Below are positions 28,295 through 37,814 of a DNA stretch of 64,000 nt, piece by piece. The notes below the pieces were generated by a model. It was not told the DNA's origin, did not search any database, and saw only the letters and a program-made list of their open reading frames with translations. The stretch spans positions 1-64,000 of the IMG/VR virus record IMGVR_UViG_3300037487_000581. One strand, 5' to 3'. The translations under genes and the position numbers were made by a program. This DNA comes from a virus. Numbering within the stretch: the first letter of the stretch is position 1; every line of letters starts with the position of its first letter.

Positions 28295-29786
28295 GTTCAC
28301 TTCCTTTTTCTGGCACGGCTAATTTACGTTCTTTAGACTTAGGATCATATATTGTGTTCGGTACGCACCACACTGTTTCAACACCCTCTCGTACCAAGGT
28401 CACACCCAAGTCCGTCATAACCAACCATATCTTACGCGGGTCATATTTCATGTTTTGCCGTTCAAGAAAGCCCATGAAATCTATACCACGGAACAAATAA
28501 CTTTCATCTTTAGGGAACCAACGGCCCATTCGTATTTCAGAAGAGGCTTTTCCAGGTGGGGTCATTGCGAAGAATTTTGGCAGGTAGTCTTCAACCCTAT
28601 CTGTCATCCGCGTCTCACGCGGCATATCTATGATCTCTATTGCAGATAACTTGTTTCGTACAAATTTGTCCCAGTCCTCATTCTTCATGCGCCCTGGAAT
28701 CTTGTTTATAGCGTTGACACAAACAACTTTGAAACGGTCTTGATTTAGTAGGTCTTCCGTCTCTATCTCTGTACGCACACCCTCTAATGACAATATCCAC
28801 ATCGGTGGTTGTGAGTTCATTTTTGTTACTGAGTCAAGCGCAATACCAACATCAATATGTTGGAAAGCGTGAATGCCAAACTCTCTTGATTTACACGTTT
28901 CACGATTGCAATTGTTACAGAGTGGAGTGTTGTTGCATGTGTACGAATAATTCTTCTTCTCAAGTGACTTTACAATCGCACCGACTTCACGGTGATTAAG
29001 CGGTGGGTTGATAAAGTTATGGTTGAAGTTATTGAGTTCATCTTCCCATGTTGATTCGTACTTGACACGAGCATAAACACCCAAGTTGAACAACACGTTG
29101 TTCCGCTCACCCATCCCTGCTTTTTGCCGTATGATTGACTGCAAACAAGGCGGACCGTCTTCTATTTCAGACTGAGTTGCTGGTACAACAAAGTCCGTAA
29201 CCATCTCAAGCTGCATTGACTCGACATACTCAAGAAACTCTACAGAACCGAGTTGTTTACCGTCTTTTATTGCGTAACGCTCTGTATCATCACCGCAGAA
29301 GTACGGCATGTTGAGCCAATTGCCAATATCTGTTTTGTTGGCTAACCGTACTTGTTTTGGATAAAACTCACGTTCACCTAGGTCAAGGGCAAAACTCGCC
29401 TCTGCCATCTTTGCTCGCACTTCCGAGCAAGGAACCCAGTCTTTCCAGAATGCTGTAAGATGAGCCCCGCCTGACTTTGTCTTGAGTACGACAAACGGCA
29501 TGTCTAACGCTTTGACTTTTTGCTCAAGCTCAATTAAGTCTAATGGGTAGATGTCAACATCAATTGCGCCCCATACGCACATCCCATCATCGTTAATTGG
29601 GATGACACCCAGACCTTCTGTACCTGCTAAATGCTTTTCCCAACACTCAACATTGTAAGCCTCGTGTAAGGTTTGATTAGTTGATTCTCGCTTACCTTTT
29701 GAATTGATTCTAGTGCTTGTTTTGTTCTTGCCACGTGCTCTATCTAAACCACGATAGATATTGAAAAACCTCTCAGCAAAGCTCAT
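28281..29786 (-). CDS. Archaeo-eukaryotic-type primase
   Basis: 501 residues. The AEP core has WGAIDVDIYP (metal-binding D-x-D) and VVLKTKSGGAHLTAFW (G-x-H), followed by a helical PriCT-like part (NNVLFNLGVYARVKYES to NPPLNHREV) and a Cys cluster (CNNTPLCNNCNRETC) able to bind zinc. The C-terminal third (from about residue 330) has no ATPase motifs, so unwinding is left to the separate helicases. Makes primers for the family-B polymerase. AAGGC site, start MSFAERFFNI. Confidence 0.82.
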   Translation of the reverse strand: MSFAERFFNIYRGLDRARGKNKTSTRINSKGKRESTNQTLHEAYNVECWEKHLAGTEGLGVIPINDDGMCVWGAIDVDIYPLDLIELEQKVKALDMPFVVLKTKSGGAHLTAFWKDWVPCSEVRAKMAEASFALDLGEREFYPKQVRLANKTDIGNWLNMPYFCGDDTERYAIKDGKQLGSVEFLEYVESMQLEMVTDFVVPATQSEIEDGPPCLQSIIRQKAGMGERNNVLFNLGVYARVKYESTWEDELNNFNHNFINPPLNHREVGAIVKSLEKKNYSYTCNNTPLCNNCNRETCKSREFGIHAFQHIDVGIALDSVTKMNSQPPMWILSLEGVRTEIETEDLLNQDRFKVVCVNAINKIPGRMKNEDWDKFVRNKLSAIEIIDMPRETRMTDRVEDYLPKFFAMTPPGKASSEIRMGRWFPKDESYLFRGIDFMGFLERQNMKYDPRKIWLVMTDLGVTLVREGVETVWCVPNTIYDPKSKERKLAVPEKGSEHEDF

Positions 29787-29937
29787 AACGCGCCTTTGTT
29801 ATCTATATAACCCTATGTTTAGGGCGGGCTAATAGTGTACTGCCAACAAGCCTGCCACTGCAAACTCTGTACGGGCCTCTCACCCATCCGGATCTCATTT
29901 AACGGCTACAGATCTCCCTGCCGCTGATCAATTAAGA

Positions 29938-30726
29938 TCAGAACTTCTCTTTCTCGTTTGACGGAGATTCAACGTTCATGTTGCGTTCCACCTTGGCAAG
30001 GCCCGACTTGACTGTGTGATTGAATGCCTTGGCTTCAAGGTATTCGGCACTGTCAGACGGAATCTTGTCACCGAGCTCGAACTTGTAACCGAACCAAGAA
30101 CCTTTGTCATTGCTCTGAGCAACGGTCTTGACACGATAGTAACGCGAGAACATCGGGGCAGTTTCGTACATGCCGGACACAGGGTTCTTTTCCTTCTGAC
30201 CTTGCATCATTGACATCCAGGTTTTGGACGCTTTGATTTGGCTAGAGGACAAACTCATGATAGCCGGAGACAACTGACCATTGTGGCTGATCAACACGTA
30301 GTGATTACGTGTGTCGCTGAGTTGGTGACCATTGGGTAACATATTGCGACCCTTGTCATCACGTTCAGTTTGCGAAACAAGCGGGTCATTCGGACTGTGC
30401 TCACCAAAGAAACCACCACCGGACTCACGCAGACCCCATTCGATGAAGCGTTGCGTGTAATGACAAGGGATGATCAGAACACCTTCATCGCCGAAACAAT
30501 CTTGAGTGACGCTGTTGAAGAGCATTCCTTCTTCAGCACCCTTGATGTAGGATCCATCGGACTTCTTGACTTGCGGGGAACCAGATTGCAGAATGCTCAA
30601 GAACGGAATTGCATACGATTCTTGACTGGTTTCCTCAAAACCACTACCTGCATCTTGAGAATACTGCTCATCAGCAAGTGCAACAGCGGTTTCAGCTTTT
30701 ACTGCGACTTCATTGGTTTTTGCCAT
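29938..30726 (-). CDS. Probable ssDNA-binding protein
   Basis: 262 residues, AAAAGGAAATCGAA leader. N-terminus Ala/Glu-rich; core YAIPFLSILQSGSPQVKKSD, GVLIIPCHYTQRFIEWG and RYYRVKTVAQSN reads as a beta-barrel-type domain; the C-terminus ends in the charged SNEKEKF. Similar proteins sit beside primases in podoviruses and are sometimes called ssDNA-binding, by context only. A 424-base structured non-coding stretch precedes it. 150 bases to the primase contain no gene. Confidence 0.6.
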   Translation of the reverse strand: MAKTNEVAVKAETAVALADEQYSQDAGSGFEETSQESYAIPFLSILQSGSPQVKKSDGSYIKGAEEGMLFNSVTQDCFGDEGVLIIPCHYTQRFIEWGLRESGGGFFGEHSPNDPLVSQTERDDKGRNMLPNGHQLSDTRNHYVLISHNGQLSPAIMSLSSSQIKASKTWMSMMQGQKEKNPVSGMYETAPMFSRYYRVKTVAQSNDKGSWFGYKFELGDKIPSDSAEYLEAKAFNHTVKSGLAKVERNMNVESPSNEKEKF

Positions 30727-30795
30727 TTCGATTTCCTTTTAAAACGGTTAGTTGGTTGTGACCGTCTCTCCGACCTGTCATACGAATCATTTAGA

Positions 30796-31088
30796 TACAG
30801 GCCCGCAGAACGTCTGTACCGAGCGATCGTATATGCTCGTGCTCATCTTTACTACGAACACTGCTGTCTCATCACTCACCGTCCGTGTCGTACATTACAC
30901 GTCGTTGGTGCGTCACGCATTGTGAGACTTCCCGCACTCACATCAGTTGTTAGTGTCTAGAATAACAACTGACGAACAGTGTTCGTAGTAAAGATGACCG
31001 CTTACGCCGGTCAATCGGCACTTGTTACGACTTAATGCGGCTATGCTCGCCCGGCCACTACGTCTCGTAACTAACGCCACACCGTTAG
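30796..31088 (-). ncRNA. Structured non-coding stretch with nested dyads
   Basis: The 424 bases at 30727-31150 have no credible gene. They hold a perfect inverted repeat CATCTTTACTACGAACACTG (30844-30863) with its complement at 30977-30996, one more pair outside. Nested are GTCTCA/TGAGAC (30866-30871/30923-30928), TGCG-TCA-CGCA (30909-30919) and TCAGTTGTTA/TAACAACTGA (30943-30952/30963-30972). Flanking hairpins occur at 30796-30818, 30820-30839, 30996-31012 and 31071-31088. It may be an RNA element in the leader of the SSB-like gene, or a cruciform origin. No tRNA pattern fits. Confidence 0.55.
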
Positions 31089-31150
31089 ACAAGTCAGGTG
31101 CAGAATGCTCATTTAACGACAGTAGGATTGTCAGCCTGCCAGCAAAGTCA

Positions 31151-31321
31151 TTATTTGATATTGAAATTCCTCGGATAGTAAGTCTTTACATCAGAACTCA
31201 TCACTGTTTCCATTGTCTTTCTAGGGTCAACCCATCCGAATCTGTAACCGTTGACAACAGGTAATTCAGATTCAAGTTTACTTTGAAAAAGTAGGAAATC
31301 AACAACCTGTTTAAACGTCAT
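31151..31321 (-). CDS. 56-residue protein of unknown function
   Basis: MTFKQVVDFLLFQSKLESEL then a central YRFGWVDPRKTMETVM and end YYPRNFNIK. ATGA overlap with the gene upstream. Last gene before the structured stretch. Unknown. Confidence 0.65.
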   Translation of the reverse strand: MTFKQVVDFLLFQSKLESELPVVNGYRFGWVDPRKTMETVMSSDVKTYYPRNFNIK

Positions 31322-31818
31322 TTGCTTATCACCGTTGTTTTCACAACGGAAGCTCCGAACAATTCCAAATCAAATTCCAAACCTTTTGTAATGCGCTCTT
31401 TAACAAAGGCTTTAAGAGTCTGCGGGTGGATGGTAGACTTTACGTCAGCAACCACTCCCGCTTCTGTTAACATATCAAGAACTTTTTGAGCTTCTTGGTC
31501 TTCACCTTTGCCAAAGTTTGCCGCTACAACGGTTTTAATAATACCATCAAGACCACTCTGGCGCAACCATTCAAAGCAAACATACAGGTTAGCTTCTGGA
31601 ATTGAAGCGAAGTACGCGTCTTTGATCGACACCTTGTAACCGTTGTCCAAAGTAAATGATTCAATGCCCATTTCAGCCATCATGTTCGGCACGATTTCTT
31701 GTGACTGCTTGCGTTGTTTCTCTTTCTCAATCTTCAACGACTTTTCAAGTTCTTCAATCGTTTGCTCCATCGTTTGCTGGAGCTTTGCCGCTACAATCAA
31801 ATCTTTTAACTGGATCAT
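31318..31818 (-). CDS. Phage protein of DUF7173-like type
   Basis: 166 residues, GGAGA site. Helical N-terminus (MEQTIEELEKSLKIEKEKQR), then the recognisable IVPNMMAEMGIESFTLDNGYKV and YFASIPEANLYVCFEWLRQSG. This layout is widespread in podovirus replication regions; function unknown. C-terminal helices follow. Confidence 0.7.
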   Translation of the reverse strand: MIQLKDLIVAAKLQQTMEQTIEELEKSLKIEKEKQRKQSQEIVPNMMAEMGIESFTLDNGYKVSIKDAYFASIPEANLYVCFEWLRQSGLDGIIKTVVAANFGKGEDQEAQKVLDMLTEAGVVADVKSTIHPQTLKAFVKERITKGLEFDLELFGASVVKTTVISK

Positions 31819-31961
31819 TCTGTATCTCCAATATTTAAGATGTGGAGTGCAAGAATGACTTTTATAACTTCTTCAACTGAAACACCTGCGCTATTTGCAA
31901 TATCTTGCAAAGTAGAATATGCAGATTGTTCGAGTTTCAAATCAACGAGTTCATAATCCAT
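31815..31961 (-). CDS. 48-residue protein
   Basis: MDYELVDLKLEQSAYSTLQD then IANSAGVSVEEVIKVILALH, an HTH-like arrangement. AGGTG site; overlaps the next gene by ATGA. Could be a small regulator. Confidence 0.6.
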   Translation of the reverse strand: MDYELVDLKLEQSAYSTLQDIANSAGVSVEEVIKVILALHILNIGDTE

Positions 31962-31976
31962 ATTTCACCTATAAAA

Positions 31977-32324
31977 TTAATCTACCGCTTGACCCCATGC
32001 CTGAACAGTGATCGGCAAATACTTCCGTTGCCGTTTGTCCCATTTAAGGATCTTAAAAGAACCACTGTTGATGTCGGCTGCAACAGCGCAAACAGTACCG
32101 ATCATAACAGGGTCACCTACCGGAAGGATATAGTCATCATCACAAAAATCCTTAAGATCATTGCGAAGTTGACGCACCATCGGTACACTTAGAAACATTG
32201 ACTGGTTATGCTTAGTCAATATCTCGATTTCACCATACTCCATCGCAGGAGTAATGTCAAACATTGGAGTCGCCTTACCCTCTCGATATGTTAGCGGTTC
32301 GGTGACGCAGAAAACTTTACTCAT
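31977..32324 (-). CDS. Small protein of unknown function
   Basis: 115 residues, MSKVFCVTEPLTYREGKATP. Beta-rich, e.g. YILPVGDPVMIGTVCAVAADI and GSFKILKWDKRQRKYL. TAATG-coupled to the SNF2-type helicase, so perhaps a partner of it. Related small proteins adjoin helicases in other phages, by general recollection only. Confidence 0.65.
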   Translation of the reverse strand: MSKVFCVTEPLTYREGKATPMFDITPAMEYGEIEILTKHNQSMFLSVPMVRQLRNDLKDFCDDDYILPVGDPVMIGTVCAVAADINSGSFKILKWDKRQRKYLPITVQAWGQAVD

Positions 32325-33775
32325 TACAACCTCATCGTTTGCACTGAGATATCTTTCTTGTCTCTCAGTATTTTAACTATCTTTTCATCCATTGTGTTCT
32401 CAGCAATAATATCTAAACAAACAACAGATTCAGTTTGTCCAATACGATGCTGACGATCCTCACTTTGTACTCTATTGCGGTAACTGAAGTCGTTCGAGTA
32501 ATAAATTGCCAAATGACTATTGGTCAAATTCAACCCGACACCACCTGTTGCCGTATTGCTTACAAGGTAACGCACTTTACCGTCTTTGTAAAGCTGCATT
32601 TTGGCCTCTCGGTCAGTTGTGGCACCGTAATAGGTGATACACTCGTCGCCAAGAATCTTTTCAATCATTCGTATTTCATCAGTAAAGCGACACCAAATAA
32701 TAGCTTGACCAACGTGGTTATCAAGAGCAGTCAACAATGCCTGGATACGAGGATTGTCCTTTGGATCTTTAAATAATGGTATAAGTCCTTCGGTTGTATC
32801 GCCAGGAAGAAATCCTGCCAAAACTTGTTGTAGACGTAACAATAACGTCAATTTATGAACCACGGTAACTGAATCATCTTCAAGTTGAACCTTTGATTCT
32901 TTTACCAATTTATCATATATTTGACGTTGTTTCTTTTCAAGGTCATAATAGATGGATTCGTAAATCTTATCAGGCAAATCAGAGTGATCAGCTTTCTTAC
33001 GTACAACACAATAAGGACGGATCACATCTTGCAACTTGTCAAGATTCTTCCACATCGGTTTACCTTCTTTATCTTTCTCAACCAATGTTGGAACCCAACG
33101 AGCACCTTTCGCCATGATAGCCAAAACAGTCGGATGGGTGGGAGGTAGGATGTTGGCGTAGGTGTGTTTGAAACTGGTGAAACTTTGACCAAATATATCA
33201 GTGTCAAGGAACGTGAACTGCGAGTACAAATCAAAAACACTATTGTTGATCGGTGTACCTGTCAATATGCGTTTGTATGCCGCTTTGTCACCTAATTTGA
33301 GCAATGTCTCAGTGCGTTTGGCAGAGGGATTCTTGATAGTGTCAGACTCGTCGATCACCAATAAACAATCAGACGCGTTTAGAAAACGCTTCAAGAACAA
33401 TTCTGCTGCTGAGTTCTTACGTGACAGCGACTCGATATTCATGCACAACAAACGAAGTTGTGGTCCTGGTGCGAATAATCGTTCGCATTCATCAATTGAC
33501 TTTTGATTACCAGATTTCCAAACACCAACGCGATAGTCCATACCATCAGGCATATCGTTGGGAAAGTCCTCACGCGCCCATTTGGTATGTATGCCATTGG
33601 GTGCAATGATTACAACCGCGTTGATCTTGCCTTTGGAATACAAGTAAATCGCTGTATCGTTCGTTACTTTGGATTTACCTAGACCCATTTCGTATAGAAT
33701 GGCAAATTGGCGCAGATCTTTTGTGCGTTCAAAATCTTCTAACTGGTAATCACGTGGTTTTCTTTTGAATATCAT
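32324..33775 (-). CDS. SNF2-type DEAD-box helicase/ATPase
   Basis: 483 residues. Motifs: RDYQLEDFER (Q-like), YEMGLGKSK (I), VVIIAPNGIHTKW (Ia), LVIDESDTIKNP (II, DESD in place of DEAH), RILTGTPINNS (III), then AIIWCRFTDEI (IV), TATGGVGLNLT (V) and QSEDRQHRIGQ (VI). Translocates on duplex DNA; phage members act in replication restart or recombination. Second gene of the replication half after the small membrane protein. Confidence 0.92.
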   Translation of the reverse strand: MIFKRKPRDYQLEDFERTKDLRQFAILYEMGLGKSKVTNDTAIYLYSKGKINAVVIIAPNGIHTKWAREDFPNDMPDGMDYRVGVWKSGNQKSIDECERLFAPGPQLRLLCMNIESLSRKNSAAELFLKRFLNASDCLLVIDESDTIKNPSAKRTETLLKLGDKAAYKRILTGTPINNSVFDLYSQFTFLDTDIFGQSFTSFKHTYANILPPTHPTVLAIMAKGARWVPTLVEKDKEGKPMWKNLDKLQDVIRPYCVVRKKADHSDLPDKIYESIYYDLEKKQRQIYDKLVKESKVQLEDDSVTVVHKLTLLLRLQQVLAGFLPGDTTEGLIPLFKDPKDNPRIQALLTALDNHVGQAIIWCRFTDEIRMIEKILGDECITYYGATTDREAKMQLYKDGKVRYLVSNTATGGVGLNLTNSHLAIYYSNDFSYRNRVQSEDRQHRIGQTESVVCLDIIAENTMDEKIVKILRDKKDISVQTMRL

Positions 33776-33965
33776 TTACAGTCCTTTTTGTCTTACCCTT
33801 GATTTGCCAAGGTTCAACGTAAACACAAACAACTTCCCTATCATTAACTTGTGAAGCAACCAAAGCCAACCTTTGGTCTTCACAACGCGGTGGCGTTTGA
33901 ACAACGGATTGTTGACCAAAGTAGTAACAAATCCAACCAACGAAAATTAACAATAACCATTTCAT
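33750..33965 (-). CDS. Small membrane-anchored protein
   Basis: 71 residues from MKWLLLIFVGWICYYFGQQ, a signal anchor or transmembrane helix, followed by a soluble part with two Cys (PRCEDQRLALV, VVCVYVEPWQI) and a basic end. AGGGGCATATATG start. It heads the replication gene chain next to the duplicated intergenic element; may act in the envelope early in infection. Confidence 0.7.
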   Translation of the reverse strand: MKWLLLIFVGWICYYFGQQSVVQTPPRCEDQRLALVASQVNDREVVCVYVEPWQIKGKTKRTVNDIQKKTT

Positions 33966-33969
33966 ATAT

Positions 33970-33995
33970 GCCCCTATAAACACAGCCATTTTGGC
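33970..33995 (-). promoter_or_regulatory. Intergenic control module
   Basis: GCCAAAATGGC (33985-33995) is followed leftward by TGTGTTTATAGGGG and the start at 33965. This is the outermost module, at the head of the replication genes. Confidence 0.5.
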
Positions 33996-34056
33996 ACAAA
34001 CCAATGGTCACAGCAACCGCCACCATAGGTCTCATTTTATCAAGAAATATTTCAAT

Positions 34057-34283
34057 AAAATTGCCAACACGTCCCCCCTAGACAACGTATAAACTCGTCC
34101 TTAAGACGTCATGACGAATTTGTAAATAATAACCATTATCATCTATAATAACCCGCATGTTTAATAACATGGTCTTACCTACTTTATAATTAATAAACAA
34201 TAAGTGTTGCAGCAAATTTTATTTTGCACTCTCTCGACCGCTAATATTGTAACTGTTTAATTAAATAATAATTTACCCTATAT
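34057..34283. repeat. Duplicated intergenic element, copy B
   Basis: Same orientation as 1568-1850: CCCCTAGACA then TATAAACTC, a GCAGCAAATTTT block, AATATTGTAACT (34243-34254) followed by TTTAATTAAATAAT, and CCCTATAT (34276-34283). The whole 33966-34443 gap holds no gene. It lies between the late genes and the first replication gene. The rest (34284-34443) has GC-richer sequence with CCTATAGGG palindrome-like parts near 34410. Confidence 0.7.
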
Positions 34284-34443
34284 GGCGCTCAAACAGTGTT
34301 ACTGTTTAGTTGCCGAGTTTGCTGTACTGTGCCGCTAAACATACCTGCCAAAAGCCTAGCATAAACCCCATTTTAAACGCGTCTGGACGCTGTTTTGTTA
34401 ATGCTCAACCTATAGGGTGGGGTTACCCTATGGGCCTGTTTGC

Positions 34444-36228
34444 TCATTGCTGGTTAAACCTACCGGGGTTCCTGAAAGAATCCTGAGTTTGAACGCCCAT
34501 TCCTTTATCATCCTCATCAGAGCTACCGCCAAGTTCTTTTATCAAGGCTATGACACTAGCTAACTCAGGGCCAGACTCCCTCGCGCTACCGATACCAAAA
34601 CGACCTAACGCTGAAGTCATTTCAGGAACAGCGTTACCGAAATAAGCATTTTTTCCAAAACGTGTACCAGACAACATGGCGGTTGGAGCAACGACTGCGG
34701 CTAACATCTCTTGTAGACCTGCTGCGGTCAATGAACTTGAATGAGTTAGACCTTCATCAACCTTGCCCAAGGCCGCACCGTGACGATTCATTGTTGAAAT
34801 TGCATCAACGACATTTGAAGCATCGTATGGGCCATATTCGCTTAGATATTGACGAACCAAATCTACCTTGTCGGTATCCGGATTAGTCACTATTCTTGCT
34901 GTATCAGGTGCACCGTGTTTGGCAACTTGTTTAAGATCGTAAACAATATCTGATTCCTTCCAAGGAAGTACCATTTCTTTCCATTGTTTATTCGCATCAT
35001 CAAACAGTTGTTTTCCTTGACCAACAGACTTATAACCGCCCCACGTATTCAAGTCATCGGATGTACCATCCAACAACTTGGCGAAACGACGAGGTAGATT
35101 TCTATCCGCCATCTTGGTTGAACCAGGAACAGGAGTTGAGATCGCTTTAATTGAAGGAGTCAAACCACCTAAAGATTTACGAAGTTCGTGATATTGTAAA
35201 ACAGGAATCGATTTCAATTTATTCATCGGTGTATCTACAATGAATTGCAATTGATCGCGAACAACTTGGTCAGGAATCTTATCTACAAAACTAGGATCGT
35301 GACGCAATATTTCTGTCAAAGACGTCTTCAATCCATTCGGGCGTAAACCTGGAAGAGCTGGATTAGAAGAAACAAAATCTTCAAATGGTTTCCAAATTTC
35401 GTTAGAAGCATTGTTCATTGCTTTATTAGTTTCATTGACCGCTTCTGTTACCGCATTTGTACCTTTGACTTTATCGGGTACTATCAAACGACGCAGTTTC
35501 TCTTTCTCACGGGAAAACGCGCTTGCTCCAGTCGGTAAATGAGAATGCAAGTTCTCAGCCATACCCATGAGCGTTGCGGTCTTATCGAGATCTCCAACAC
35601 GCGGGCTAAGACCCATTCCGGTCAATTTTTCATTGAGATCTCTTGCAGAACCCTTTGTTCCCCAGTTACCCATATAACCTTTGACAGGTTTTATCAATGC
35701 TTCCATTCCAGCAGAACCCAATCCCGCCCCTATGGCTCCGGTAGCACCGGCAAGACCTCTATCGGCAGCAGAGCCTTCAGTTGTTCCTGCTTCATAAGCA
35801 CCGGCGATACCAGCATTTACCCCCGCTCTACCAAGAAGCGTTGCTGCTCTACTTGCGGGTAAAGCTAATCCCGGCGCAACCTCTCCAATAAATTGCCCCG
35901 TTTTGGCATACCCTGAAACAGGTGACAATTTGTTTGCGATACCATCGTTCCAATACTTGTCGTTTTGTTTACCTTCTTCCCGCATTTGTTGGCGAGCATT
36001 CTTTGAATAATCATTACCCAACAATTCACCGCCAGCCAATACAAGATCTTTTACCCCACGATAGGCTCTATTCAACCCACGACCCGTTCCGATTCGTAAC
36101 GCTTGAATTGGATCAATATCTTTGGCATAGTCAGGTAATTTGAATGAATCTTCTGATACAAAAGAAGGTTCTTCGAAATTATCTTTCTCAGGAGTATAAA
36201 CCATAGAAGGTTCAACAAAGTCGCTCAT
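34444..36228 (-). CDS. Probable internal virion (ejection) protein
   Basis: 594 residues; GAGG before the start. Long, no enzymatic motif. N-terminus acidic; around residues 120-185 Gly/Ala-rich hydrophobic stretches (LAGATGAIGAGLGSAG) able to insert into membranes; later long helices. Last gene of the late region and after four similar genes, as ejection proteins gp7/gp16/gp20 are at the end of the P22 head-tail block. Likely delivered into the host envelope to form a DNA channel. Confidence 0.7.
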   Translation of the reverse strand: MSDFVEPSMVYTPEKDNFEEPSFVSEDSFKLPDYAKDIDPIQALRIGTGRGLNRAYRGVKDLVLAGGELLGNDYSKNARQQMREEGKQNDKYWNDGIANKLSPVSGYAKTGQFIGEVAPGLALPASRAATLLGRAGVNAGIAGAYEAGTTEGSAADRGLAGATGAIGAGLGSAGMEALIKPVKGYMGNWGTKGSARDLNEKLTGMGLSPRVGDLDKTATLMGMAENLHSHLPTGASAFSREKEKLRRLIVPDKVKGTNAVTEAVNETNKAMNNASNEIWKPFEDFVSSNPALPGLRPNGLKTSLTEILRHDPSFVDKIPDQVVRDQLQFIVDTPMNKLKSIPVLQYHELRKSLGGLTPSIKAISTPVPGSTKMADRNLPRRFAKLLDGTSDDLNTWGGYKSVGQGKQLFDDANKQWKEMVLPWKESDIVYDLKQVAKHGAPDTARIVTNPDTDKVDLVRQYLSEYGPYDASNVVDAISTMNRHGAALGKVDEGLTHSSSLTAAGLQEMLAAVVAPTAMLSGTRFGKNAYFGNAVPEMTSALGRFGIGSARESGPELASVIALIKELGGSSDEDDKGMGVQTQDSFRNPGRFNQQ

Positions 36229-36230
36229 GA

Positions 36231-37814
36231 CTACCTCTTTAGCAATTTGTCAGGGTCTGCCAAGTTTTTAACGCTGTTGTCGGCATAAGATTTCCAACGA
36301 GCATCGATGTCTTTTGGTAAATTTCCACCATTGGCTATTCTAGCACGTTCAATCCAAGATTGCTTATCTTCAACGTCAAATGCCCAATTACCAGTTGGCA
36401 ATAAACGATACTTCAAAGCATGAGTCGGTGTTGTATCACGTTTATAACCTTGGAAAGTGTTGCCTTTTGAATCATAGAAATTAATCTTCTCATTAATGAC
36501 ATCGCCCATTGTAGCGTTGGCAAGTTTCATGAGAGCCATTACTTTCAAGTTACCTTGAGGAGTGTTGCGAAGATCACCAACAGACTTTTGAGTAACAATC
36601 AAGTCAAGGTTAGATACGGCTGTGCCTGCACCCAACGCCTTGATCTTATCACGGACAAGTTCCATCATCTTAGAATAATATGCCGAGTCATTACCGGCAT
36701 ATTGTGCCAAAGATGAATTTGGATCAAGGTAGTTCATGTAACCACCGATCTTATTCAGTGCTTCATGGGCAGCCCCTGAATTCAATTTATCGGATTCTAA
36801 CAAACCTTCCATCGAAGCGATTTGCTGGTTAGCGTTTGCGAATGAATCTAATCTTGTCTTGTAATCTTCATAAACTTTGTACTCACCTTCACCCATTGAC
36901 TTTTCATTGGCAAGTTGTTGAGGAGTTCTTAATTGAACGGATGCTGTTTTTGGCTGAACTGTTGTTGGAGCGATATTTTCCGCAATGGTGGGGGCAGAAG
37001 TCTTTAGCCAATTGTCAAAAGCCGGTACATCTTCAGGGGACATACTCTTACGAACGTACTCGATATACTTTGGATCTTTGAACTTAGCCAATTGATCTGG
37101 TGTAAATTTAAAATCATGCTCAACTTTCTTAGCTTCCGACACTTTTTGTTCACCTGGACGAGTCCAAGCGCCATCAGAAGGAACCGGGTCTGGGCTGCCA
37201 ATGCGAACCTTGTTTTTAGCCATTGCTTTTTGAAAAGTAGATTCTGTTTGTTCAGTAACCCACTGCAAACGAGATTGATCATCGGGGAATTTCAAACGAT
37301 CATTCATCGACTGTGTTACGAAATGGTCAAATATCTTACCGTACAATGGTGAATTTGACTCATTACGATATAATTCTTCAACTGTGTTGGTATTCGGATC
37401 GTAACCAACCAAGGCGTTACCGATCACTTTAGCATCGGCCTTCCAACCAGTTTGACCTGCTTTAGTGGTCTTCATCTGATCCAACACCTTGGCACGAAGA
37501 TCATTGATCTCCTTGCGATCGGTATCCAAATAAGTACCGATCATCTTTTGGTCAATGAACGGGTCAGTCTCTTGACGAGTTTGGTAAGCGTCCATCGCCT
37601 TCTGATAACCCTCAGCGGCACTGGTTCCATTTTGCAAGTAACCGGAAGCCGCTCCCAACAATCCAGTTACCTCAGGTGAGAAACGCTTCGAACGCATTTC
37701 TTGATTACGAGAAACGGTTTCACCCAATAGGTTTTTAATAGCCATCGCTGCCTCGGCTTCTGATACACCGAGCCGCTGGTACTCTTCCATCAAGAAGTCC
37801 ATTTGGTTAGGCAT
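36231..37814 (-). CDS. Probable internal virion protein, helical
   Basis: 527 residues, MPNQMDFLMEEYQRLG. Mostly helical with Gln/Lys/Asp-rich stretches (QKAMDAYQTRQETD, DRKEINDLRAKVLDQM). TAATG-coupled upstream, three bases from the gene downstream. No catalytic motif. Ejection protein or internal core component inferred from position and style. Confidence 0.65.
   Translation of the reverse strand: MPNQMDFLMEEYQRLGVSEAEAAMAIKNLLGETVSRNQEMRSKRFSPEVTGLLGAASGYLQNGTSAAEGYQKAMDAYQTRQETDPFIDQKMIGTYLDTDRKEINDLRAKVLDQMKTTKAGQTGWKADAKVIGNALVGYDPNTNTVEELYRNESNSPLYGKIFDHFVTQSMNDRLKFPDDQSRLQWVTEQTESTFQKAMAKNKVRIGSPDPVPSDGAWTRPGEQKVSEAKKVEHDFKFTPDQLAKFKDPKYIEYVRKSMSPEDVPAFDNWLKTSAPTIAENIAPTTVQPKTASVQLRTPQQLANEKSMGEGEYKVYEDYKTRLDSFANANQQIASMEGLLESDKLNSGAAHEALNKIGGYMNYLDPNSSLAQYAGNDSAYYSKMMELVRDKIKALGAGTAVSNLDLIVTQKSVGDLRNTPQGNLKVMALMKLANATMGDVINEKINFYDSKGNTFQGYKRDTTPTHALKYRLLPTGNWAFDVEDKQSWIERARIANGGNLPKDIDARWKSYADNSVKNLADPDKLLKR

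Noticed and set aside
30370-30960. Rightward 196-residue reading frame
   Set aside because: Lies mostly opposite the SSB-like gene and ends inside the structured stretch; no ribosome site.
30727-31150. tRNA gene in the hairpin-rich stretch
   Set aside because: No cloverleaf with TΨC-loop GTTCRA or CCA end could be fitted on either strand; no tRNA was found elsewhere by reading.
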